The notes under the pieces: model-generated | Databases searched by the model: none | Seen by the model: only the letters and a program-made list of their open reading frames with translations | What the model was told of the DNA's origin: nothing | Shown: positions 6,655-13,666 of the stretch, one piece after another | How the letters are laid out: every line of letters starts with the position of its first letter | Position numbering within the stretch: position 1 is the stretch's first letter | Assembly (NCBI GenBank): GCA_964521305.1 | Contig: CAZFQZ010000025.1 | Coordinates: 1 to 13,666, forward strand | Reading direction: 5' to 3' | DNA from: CAZBEJ01 sp964521305 | GTDB lineage: Bacteria; Patescibacteriota; Microgenomatia; UBA1406; GWC2-37-13 | DNA length: 13,666 bases | Program-made: the position numbers and the translations under genes

Positions 6655-9600
6655 ATGAGCAAACCAGATCACACAAAGAATAACCCCAAAACACACATAC
6701 TCCTAGGAAAAGAAGATCGCGGTTTAAACCCAGAAGATCTTATTACGGTGCAAAAGGAGTCATGGGAAAAATTCATTACCGTCCAGCTGAAAGAAATCCT
6801 CAACGAATTTTTTCCTATTGAGGACTACACGGGAAAAAAATTTGTCCTTCATTTCGAGGACATTTTTTTTGGCGAACCGAGATACGAGCTCGATCTATGC
6901 CTCCAGAAAAAATTGACCTATGACACGCCTGTCTATCTTAAACTCCGGCTGGTCAATAAAAAAACCGGTGCGGAAAAAAAACAGGACGTCTATTTCTTCA
7001 ACCTGCCGAAAATGACTTCACGGGGAACATTCATCATCAACGGCATTGAACGCGCGATTATCAACCAAATAGTACGATCACCGGGTGTCTACTTCACGGC
7101 GGAAATCGATAAAACAACAGGTCTAACCCTTTATAATGCGGAGATCCGTCCATATATCGGTGCGTGGATCGATATCGCCATAAACAAAAACAACTATATA
7201 GAGATGAAAGTAAACAAGAAGCGGAAATTCCTGGCAACCGTTTTCCTCAAAGCGTTTGACGGAGAAAACAATAACCAATTACTTAGTTATTTTAATGACC
7301 TCGACAAGGAACTACTGGAAAAATACCTGATTCCGACATTCAAGAAAGACCAAACCAAAGACAAAAACGAGGCAGTACTCGAAATCTACCGCAAAGTCAG
7401 GCCCGGCGAACCTCTTATTCTGGAAAACGCATTCGAAACATTGAATAATCTTTTTTTCAGCAGCAGGCGCTATTCGCTGGCAGACGTAGGAAGGTATAAA
7501 ATAAATAAAAAACTTGCATTGAATCTTCCCATTGATAAGGAACACTCGCTTCTGACGAAAACCGACGTCGTGGAAACCATCAAATATCTCGTCAATCTTA
7601 CGCTCGGCAAAGGAGACTTCGACGACATCGACCATCTCGGCAACAGAAGATTGCGGACCGTCGGAGAATTGGTAAGCATGTACGGTATTCGCGTCGGCAT
7701 GGTCCGTGTCGAACGGGAGATCAAGGAACGTATGAGTCTCGTTGCCGGCGATCTCAACATAACACCGTCGCAGATCGTAAACTCAAAACCCTTAATTGTC
7801 GCCATCAACTCGTTCTACAGGACAAGCCAGCTTTCGACGATCGTCGACCAAACCAATCCGCTATCCGAACTTGACAACTTGAGAAGAATAACGGTCGGCG
7901 GACCGGGAGGGATCGAAAAGGAACGAGCCTCATTCTCTATCCGCGACATCTCGTCTTCCCAGTACGGAAGGATCTGTCCTATCAGATCTCCTGAAGGACC
8001 CAATATCGGTGTCGTAACCTACATGGCCCTTTATACCAGAGTCAATAAATACGGTTTTTTGGAAACACCGTATAAGAAGCTCGTCAAAGAAAAAGTCGGG
8101 ACAAAAACCAAAGTAAAAATTTCAAATGAAATAGTATATCTTCAGGCAGATGACGAAGAACAATATTACATTACTTCCAATGCCCTACAGATAAACGATA
8201 AAAACGAAATACTTGAAGATGTTGTCGTCGCGCGATATAAAGGAGACATCATCGAAGTCCCCGTCGAAAAACTTGATCTTATCGACATATCACCAAGGCA
8301 AGTCGTCGGCGCATCGGCCGCACTTATCCCCTTCCTGCAAAATGACGATGCGAGCCGTGCCCTGATGGGAACGCACATGCAGTGCCAGGCCGTTCCGCTG
8401 GTTAAGCCTGATGCTCCTATCGTCGCAACCGGACTCGAACAAACAGTCAGCGCATCGCTGAATAGAACTGTTTTTGCGCAGGAAGATGGCCAGATAGACT
8501 ACATCGACGGACAAAAAGTGATAATGAAAGGAAAAAGCGGAAAAAAATACGAATATGATTTGGAACGATACTTACGCACAAATAAAGACGTCGCTTTCGA
8601 CCAAAAACCGCGCGTTGAACCGGAACAGAAAATTAGAAAAGGAGACATTATCGTCGACGGGCCTTCGACCGATAGCGGCAGACTCGCGCTCGGCCAAAAC
8701 CTTGTCGTTGCCTACACTTCGTTGAACGGTCTAGGATACGAGGATGGATTCGTTGTTTCGGAACGACTCATCAAAGAAGATCTTCTTACTTCCATAACCA
8801 TGGAGGAGTTTGTGGCGGATCTCGTGGATACCAAGCTTGGTCCCGAAGAATTGACCAGAGATATTCCCAATGTCAGAGAAGAGGTATTGCAGAATCTCGA
8901 CAAAGATGGTCTTGTTCTCGTCGGCACCGATATCAAAGGCGGTGATATACTCGTCGGTAAAGTGGCTCCGAAAGGAGAAAAAGAATTGACGGCTGAAGAA
9001 CGATTGTTGCGCGCGATCTTCGGCGAGAAAGCAAAAGACGTAAAAGATACATCGCTTCGTATGCCCTACGGTAAACGGGGTACGGTCGTCAATGTCGAGA
9101 TCATTGACAGCAAGAAAGATCCGAATGAACTTGAGCCGAGCGTATTGAAACGCATTATTGTCAATACGGCGCAGTTAAGAAAAATCTCCGTCGGGGACAA
9201 ACTCGCCGGACGGCACGGCAACAAGGGAGTCATTTCAAAAGTGCTCCCCGAATGGGATATGCCGTACCTGGAAGACGGTACACCCGTAGACGTCATCATT
9301 TCTCCTCTTACCATTCTTTCCCGTATGAATCTCGGACAACTGTTTGAGAACCTGATGGGAACAATTGCAAAGGAAACGAATTCGATCATTTCAGTACCGG
9401 TGTTCGAAAAAATAAAAGAAGAATTCATCACGAACGAATTAAAAAAACTCGGTCTTCCGATCGACAACAAAGTAACGTTACACGACGGCCAGTCTGGTCA
9501 GGCATATGAACGCAAAGTTCTTGTCGGGACGACCTATATAATGAAACTGATCCACATGGTGGAAGACAAATTCCATGCGCGGTCGGTCGGCCCGTACTCA

Positions 9601-9870
9601 CTGGTTACCCAGCAACCGCTCGGCGGCAAATCACAAATGGGTGGTCAACGATTTGGCGAAATGGAAGTCTGGGCTCTTGAATCGCACCGTGTTCCGTACA
9701 CACTTCAGGAATTGTTGACGATCAAAAGCGATGACGTGCGCGGCAGAACCAAAGCATTTGAATCCATCATCAAAGGTATCGATATTCCGCAGTCAAGCGT
9801 ACCCGAATCATTCCACGTTTTGGTAAAAGAACTCAATGCCCTTGGATTATCAATTGATTACATCAAGTAA
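6655..9870 (+). CDS. rpoB: DNA-directed RNA polymerase subunit beta
   Basis: 1071 aa, compact compared with 1342 in E. coli and about 1190 in Bacillus; the lineage-specific insertions are absent. It forms half of the polymerase active centre and the rifampicin pocket. Landmarks: RSPGVYF (about 142-148); rifampicin region 387-419 (SQLS, DQTNPLSE, GGPGG); CPIRSPEGPNIGVV; RALMGTHMQCQAVP (568-581); GDKLAGRHGNKG (847-858), with Lys849 and Lys857 matching the E. coli active-site lysines 1065 and 1073; and the C-terminal GGQRFGEMEVWALE and TLQELLTIKSDD blocks. Start ATG 6655 gives the normal family N-terminus, with only a weak AAGAG before it. Oddities: several rifampicin-contact positions differ, Cys577 replaces the conserved Arg of MQRQAVP, and SHRVP (1010-1014) replaces AYGAA. 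It ends one base before the preferred rpoC start. Identity is certain. Confidence 0.99.
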   Translation: MSKPDHTKNNPKTHILLGKEDRGLNPEDLITVQKESWEKFITVQLKEILNEFFPIEDYTGKKFVLHFEDIFFGEPRYELDLCLQKKLTYDTPVYLKLRLVNKKTGAEKKQDVYFFNLPKMTSRGTFIINGIERAIINQIVRSPGVYFTAEIDKTTGLTLYNAEIRPYIGAWIDIAINKNNYIEMKVNKKRKFLATVFLKAFDGENNNQLLSYFNDLDKELLEKYLIPTFKKDQTKDKNEAVLEIYRKVRPGEPLILENAFETLNNLFFSSRRYSLADVGRYKINKKLALNLPIDKEHSLLTKTDVVETIKYLVNLTLGKGDFDDIDHLGNRRLRTVGELVSMYGIRVGMVRVEREIKERMSLVAGDLNITPSQIVNSKPLIVAINSFYRTSQLSTIVDQTNPLSELDNLRRITVGGPGGIEKERASFSIRDISSSQYGRICPIRSPEGPNIGVVTYMALYTRVNKYGFLETPYKKLVKEKVGTKTKVKISNEIVYLQADDEEQYYITSNALQINDKNEILEDVVVARYKGDIIEVPVEKLDLIDISPRQVVGASAALIPFLQNDDASRALMGTHMQCQAVPLVKPDAPIVATGLEQTVSASLNRTVFAQEDGQIDYIDGQKVIMKGKSGKKYEYDLERYLRTNKDVAFDQKPRVEPEQKIRKGDIIVDGPSTDSGRLALGQNLVVAYTSLNGLGYEDGFVVSERLIKEDLLTSITMEEFVADLVDTKLGPEELTRDIPNVREEVLQNLDKDGLVLVGTDIKGGDILVGKVAPKGEKELTAEERLLRAIFGEKAKDVKDTSLRMPYGKRGTVVNVEIIDSKKDPNELEPSVLKRIIVNTAQLRKISVGDKLAGRHGNKGVISKVLPEWDMPYLEDGTPVDVIISPLTILSRMNLGQLFENLMGTIAKETNSIISVPVFEKIKEEFITNELKKLGLPIDNKVTLHDGQSGQAYERKVLVGTTYIMKLIHMVEDKFHARSVGPYSLVTQQPLGGKSQMGGQRFGEMEVWALESHRVPYTLQELLTIKSDDVRGRTKAFESIIKGIDIPQSSVPESFHVLVKELNALGLSIDYIK

Positions 9871-9871
9871 C

Positions 9872-12800
9872 ATGGAAGATGCAAATTTAGTCGATTTTTC
9901 CGGATTACGCATCACGCTCGCCTCACCGGAAGCGATCATGAGCTGGTCGCATGGTGAAGTCACCAAACCGGAAACCATCAACTACCGGACATTCAGGGCG
10001 GAAAAAGACGGACTCTTTGATGAACGCATATTCGGACCGACCAAGGATTACGAATGTTACTGCGGCAAGTACAAGCGTATGCGATATAAAGGCATTGTCT
10101 GTGACCGCTGCGGCGTGGAAATCACTACTTCGGCTGTCAGACGCGAGCGCATGGGACACATCAAACTCGCATCCCCCATCGCGCACATCTGGTATTTCAA
10201 AGGGCCTTCATCGGTCTTAAGCACAATCCTCGACATCCCGCCTCAAGCCCTCGAACGGATCATCTATTACGCCTTATACCTGGTAAAAGATTTTGACAAG
10301 GAAAAACAGAAAAAAGCGCTGCAGAAACTTGAAGAAGCGAAAAAAGAAGAATTCAAAATAATGGAAACTGAATTCAAGCAAAACGAGGAAAAAGTACATA
10401 CAGAGTTTGATAAACAGAAAAAAAACATGCAGGAAAAGAATATCAACAAGGAACAAAAAGAGATAACAAGGCAGGAAATCGAATTCAAGGAACGGGAACA
10501 ACTGAAAATCGTAACCGATGAGTTTGCGGAACAAAAAATGAAAAAAAACGCATTTTTCGACAGGTTGGTAAAAATGGTCAAATCCATCAAGGTTCTGGAT
10601 ACCATGGAAGAAGACGATTATTTATATCTGAAGGAAAAAAGCATCGAAGATTTTCTCATAGTCGGCATGGGATCCGAAGTGTTATATGAGATACTCACTA
10701 ACATCGATTTGCAGAAAGAATATTCCAATGCATTGAAAGAACTTACCGAAGCGAAAGGTGAAAAAAGAAACAAGTTATTGAAAAAAGTACGAGTCTATGA
10801 ATCATTCATTAAGGCAAAGATATCACCTAAATGGATCGTCCTGACCGTACTTCCCGTCATTCCACCGGATCTAAGGCCTGTTGTACAGTTGCCGGGCGGC
10901 AAGTTTGCAACCTCGGATTTGAATGATTTTTATCGGAGGGTAATCAACAGAAACAACCGGTTGAAGCAGCTTATTGATTTAGGAGCCCCCGAGATCATCT
11001 TGAGGAACGAGAAAAGAATGTTACAGGAAGCGGTCGACTCTCTCATCGACCTTCAAAAATCACGCGGTAAATCAAGAACACAGGGAGTCGCGTCAAAAGT
11101 ACAGAAATCCTTATCAGATATTCTCCGCGGAAAACAAGGTCGATTCAGGCAAAACCTTTTGGGTAAACGCGTCGACTATTCGGGACGGTCCACTATCATA
11201 GACGGTCCCGAATTGAGAATCGACCAGTGCGGCATTCCGAAGGAAATGGCCATCGAGCTGTTCAAACCATTCCTTCTGCACGAAATCATCATCCGCGGTT
11301 TGGCACCGAACATTAAAAGCGCCAAGAATTTCCTGGAGAAAAAAGAGCCGGTTGTTTATGATATCCTTGAGGAAATAACTAAGGACCATCCGGTGCTTTT
11401 AAACAGAGCGCCGACCTTGCATAAACTTTCGATTCTTGCTTTTTATCCGGTTTTGACCGATTCGCACGCAATAAAACTCCATCCGACTGTCTGCGCAGGA
11501 TACAATGCGGACTTCGATGGAGATGCTATGGGCGTCTTTTTGCCGTTATCTCAAAAGGCGATCGAAGAGGTGAAAAGCAGAATGATGCCGTATCAGAACT
11601 TGCTGAAACCTTCCGACGGTTCGCCTATCGTACTACCTAATAAAGAAATGGCATTAGGATGTTACTACGTCACTACGCTCGATACAAAATATGCTCAGGT
11701 GAAAAACGAAGAACTCAAGGCGTTTACAAACGAAGAAGACGCTCTGAACGCATATCATCATAACAAAATTGTACTCAGGCAACCTATTATGGTACGGATC
11801 GCGAATAACATAGTAAGAACTTCCTGCGGCAGGATCTTATTTAACCAGTATTTACCAAACGAACTGAGATTCATCAATGATGATATAAAACAGGCCGACC
11901 TCAAAAATATCGTAGTCAAGGCCATGAAGCTGTTCAACAACCTCAAAGTCGGCGAAATCATTGATCAATTGAAGGATATCGGTTTCTGGGGAGCAACGAT
12001 TTCCGGCGGTCTCTCGGTTTCGATATTCGACTGCGCCATTATTCCGGAAAAAACCGGCATCATCAATAAAACCGAACATCAAATTAACGAAATCGAGAAA
12101 AATTATCAAAAGGGTCTGTTAACGCTCGAGGAAAAACGTCGCTATTCAAACAAATTGTGGATCGATACGACCGAAGAGCTTGCAAACAAAACATGGGACG
12201 CGCTTGACGAAGAAAACCCGATTAAGCTCGGTATAAAATCAGGAGGGCCAAGAGCTTCAAAAGAACAACTAAAGCAATTGTCCGCCATGAAAGGGCTTGT
12301 GGTCGATCCGTTAGGTAAAATCATCGAAGTTCCGACGAAATCGAACTATCGCGAAGGATTATCCATCTTTGAGTACGTCATATCCGCACGAGGAGCCAGA
12401 AAAGGATTAACCGACTCTGCTCTTAAAACAGCTGACGCAGGTTATTTGACACGTCGCCTGGTGGATGTCGCCCATGATATGATCGTCCGCGAAGAAGACT
12501 GCGGCACCAAAGAAGGTCTGAAAATCAGCGTCACCATGGCTCGGGGAGAAAAATTCAAGGAGCGCATCAAAGGACGTTTCACCGCGCAGGCAATTGAGGG
12601 AATCGTTGAAGCGAATCAACTGATCGATGACGATATTATCGCGAAAATAGAAAAAACGGGAATAAAAGAACTGGTCGTGCACTCTCCGCTGTATTGTGAA
12701 TCACGCCATGGCGTATGCCAGAAATGCTACGGTATTGATCTTTCGGTAAATAAACTGGTAGATATCGGTGTTCCTGTTGGTGTCATGGCTGCACAGTCGA

Positions 12801-13651
12801 TCGGAGAACCTGGCACCCAACTTACCATGAAAGTCCGTCACTTCGGAGGAATCGTCATTTCCGACGTGACGCAGGGTTTGCCAAGGGTCGAAGAACTGTT
12901 TGAAACCAGAACACCGAAGATTGTATCGCCAATCAGCGAAATCGCAGGTACGGTCTCCGTGCAGGAAGATACGGAAAAAGAAGTATTTGCGGTCAAAATC
13001 ACTTCAAACAACAAAGAGGCGCAGGTCAAAGAGCAGGAGTTTGTCATCCCGATATCCCAGAAACTGAAAGTCAAGGACGGGGAACTCATTCCGACCGGCA
13101 CTCCTCTTTCAGAAGGACACCTCGACGTCAGTGATATTTTGGCCATCAAAGGACTGAGATCCGCTCAAATTTATTTGCTGGATGAGATTCAAAAGGTGTA
13201 CGAATCTCAGGGAATTGCCATCCATGACAAACATTTCGAGGTAATCATACGTAAAATGAGCGACAAGGTGATTATCGAGGACGAAGGAGACACGTCATTC
13301 ATTAAAGATGAAGTCGTATCCAGAATACGCTACGAAGAAGAAAATAAACGCGTCCTGGCTAAAGGAGAAAAACCGGCAACCGGTAAAGTATCTATTCTCG
13401 GCGTTACCCGTGCAGCCATATACACCGACTCATGGCTTTCATCGGCGTCGTTTGAACAAACAACCAATGTTTTGAGCAGTGCGGCAATTAAAGGCCACAT
13501 CGATTACTTGTTAGGACTGAAGGAAAATGTTATAATTGGCAGGTTAATTCCCGTCACCAAGGAATTGATCGAGAAATATTATGGTGGATTTTTACATACC
13601 TATGCCGACGATCAACCAACTGATCAAAAAGGGGAGAAAAAAGAGAATTAA
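9872..13651 (+). CDS. rpoC: DNA-directed RNA polymerase subunit beta'
   Basis: 1259 aa from ATG 9872, one base after the rpoB stop. An ATG at 9836 would add 12 residues inside rpoB that do not match the usual N-terminus. Landmarks: first zinc site Cys62, 64, 77, 80; clamp helices (NDFYRRVINRNNRLKQL); NADFDGD with catalytic Asp547, 549, 551; bridge helix about 836-870 (GARKGLTDSALKTADAGYLTRR); second zinc site Cys877, 942, 949, 952; trigger loop from about 984; and the C-terminal GLKENVIIGRLIPV. No large trigger-loop insertion is present. About 90 residues at 142-235 form a Lys/Glu-rich coiled-coil insertion after the zinc-binding region. The trigger loop reads LTMKVRHFGG rather than the common LTMRTFHxGG. 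The last 16 codons overlap rpsL in another frame, giving a charged tail (YADDQPTDQKGEKKEN). Identity is certain; the start is probable. Confidence 0.98.
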   Translation: MEDANLVDFSGLRITLASPEAIMSWSHGEVTKPETINYRTFRAEKDGLFDERIFGPTKDYECYCGKYKRMRYKGIVCDRCGVEITTSAVRRERMGHIKLASPIAHIWYFKGPSSVLSTILDIPPQALERIIYYALYLVKDFDKEKQKKALQKLEEAKKEEFKIMETEFKQNEEKVHTEFDKQKKNMQEKNINKEQKEITRQEIEFKEREQLKIVTDEFAEQKMKKNAFFDRLVKMVKSIKVLDTMEEDDYLYLKEKSIEDFLIVGMGSEVLYEILTNIDLQKEYSNALKELTEAKGEKRNKLLKKVRVYESFIKAKISPKWIVLTVLPVIPPDLRPVVQLPGGKFATSDLNDFYRRVINRNNRLKQLIDLGAPEIILRNEKRMLQEAVDSLIDLQKSRGKSRTQGVASKVQKSLSDILRGKQGRFRQNLLGKRVDYSGRSTIIDGPELRIDQCGIPKEMAIELFKPFLLHEIIIRGLAPNIKSAKNFLEKKEPVVYDILEEITKDHPVLLNRAPTLHKLSILAFYPVLTDSHAIKLHPTVCAGYNADFDGDAMGVFLPLSQKAIEEVKSRMMPYQNLLKPSDGSPIVLPNKEMALGCYYVTTLDTKYAQVKNEELKAFTNEEDALNAYHHNKIVLRQPIMVRIANNIVRTSCGRILFNQYLPNELRFINDDIKQADLKNIVVKAMKLFNNLKVGEIIDQLKDIGFWGATISGGLSVSIFDCAIIPEKTGIINKTEHQINEIEKNYQKGLLTLEEKRRYSNKLWIDTTEELANKTWDALDEENPIKLGIKSGGPRASKEQLKQLSAMKGLVVDPLGKIIEVPTKSNYREGLSIFEYVISARGARKGLTDSALKTADAGYLTRRLVDVAHDMIVREEDCGTKEGLKISVTMARGEKFKERIKGRFTAQAIEGIVEANQLIDDDIIAKIEKTGIKELVVHSPLYCESRHGVCQKCYGIDLSVNKLVDIGVPVGVMAAQSIGEPGTQLTMKVRHFGGIVISDVTQGLPRVEELFETRTPKIVSPISEIAGTVSVQEDTEKEVFAVKITSNNKEAQVKEQEFVIPISQKLKVKDGELIPTGTPLSEGHLDVSDILAIKGLRSAQIYLLDEIQKVYESQGIAIHDKHFEVIIRKMSDKVIIEDEGDTSFIKDEVVSRIRYEEENKRVLAKGEKPATGKVSILGVTRAAIYTDSWLSSASFEQTTNVLSSAAIKGHIDYLLGLKENVIIGRLIPVTKELIEKYYGGFLHTYADDQPTDQKGEKKEN

Positions 13652-13666
13652 AAAATCAAGAGCAGC
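13602..13666 (+). CDS. rpsL: 30S ribosomal protein S12 (uS12), 3' partial
   Basis: ATG 13602 opens a frame reading MPTINQLIKKGRKKRI, continuing KKSRA to the window edge. This is the highly conserved uS12 N-terminus (MPTINQLVRKGR in Thermus, MPTINQLIRKGR in Bacillus). uS12 lies at the decoding centre of the small subunit. The start lies inside rpoC, in the next frame, with 50 bases shared. Only 21 full codons are visible, so the streptomycin-related residues cannot be read. A GGTGG at 13583-13587 is 14 bases before the start, rather far for a ribosome site, so coupling to rpoC translation is likely. The order rpoB-rpoC-rpsL matches the usual join of the rpo and str operons; rpsG and fusA would be expected next. 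Confidence 0.93.
   Translation, partial: MPTINQLIKKGRKKRIKKSRA

Noticed and set aside
9836..9871. Longer rpoC start at ATG 9836, overlapping rpoB by 35 bases
   Set aside because: The extra 12 residues do not resemble RpoC N-termini, and ATG 9872 gives a standard one directly after the rpoB stop.

Overview
The window looks like a piece of a Candidate Phyla Radiation (Patescibacteria) genome, most likely Microgenomates-like. This is an inference. It rests on compact RNA polymerase subunits without the proteobacterial insertions, many short overlapping genes, sparse Shine-Dalgarno sequences, and surface proteins with Pro/Thr-rich linkers ending in transmembrane helices. Bases at gene ends fit the standard bacterial code: TGA is a stop and no in-frame TGA interrupts rpoB or rpoC. 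All real genes are on the + strand and no non-coding gap exceeds about 140 bases.

Bases 1-6517 encode mainly envelope proteins. First is the 3' part of a coiled-coil protein ending in a C39-like cysteine peptidase domain, a probable peptidoglycan hydrolase of PcsB/EnvC-like design. Next comes a tightly packed run: a membrane-anchored protein with two lamin-tail domains, a membrane-anchored CAP-domain protein, a three-helix membrane protein, and a short RmlA-like sugar-1-phosphate nucleotidylyltransferase. A second unit encodes a small one-helix membrane protein overlapping a YtxH-like protein. A third, with a nearly leaderless promoter, encodes a secreted, C-terminally anchored protein with carboxypeptidase-regulatory-like beta-sandwich repeats.

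Bases 6518-13666 hold the transcription/translation block: a promoter region, a short GC hairpin followed by T6, rpoB (1071 aa), rpoC (1259 aa from the preferred start), and the first 21 codons of rpsL (uS12). The rpsL start lies inside the 3' end of rpoC in another frame, an overlap of 50 bases. No rplKAJL genes sit directly before rpoB; an envelope gene does.

The observations most worth a second look are the nested rpoC/rpsL junction, the hairpin just after the rpoB promoter, a roughly 90-residue charged coiled-coil insertion in RpoC, unusual residues in the RpoC trigger loop and RpoB active-site region, and substitutions in the RpoB rifampicin pocket. I did not find a clear new multi-gene system such as a defence island, CRISPR array or mobile element.
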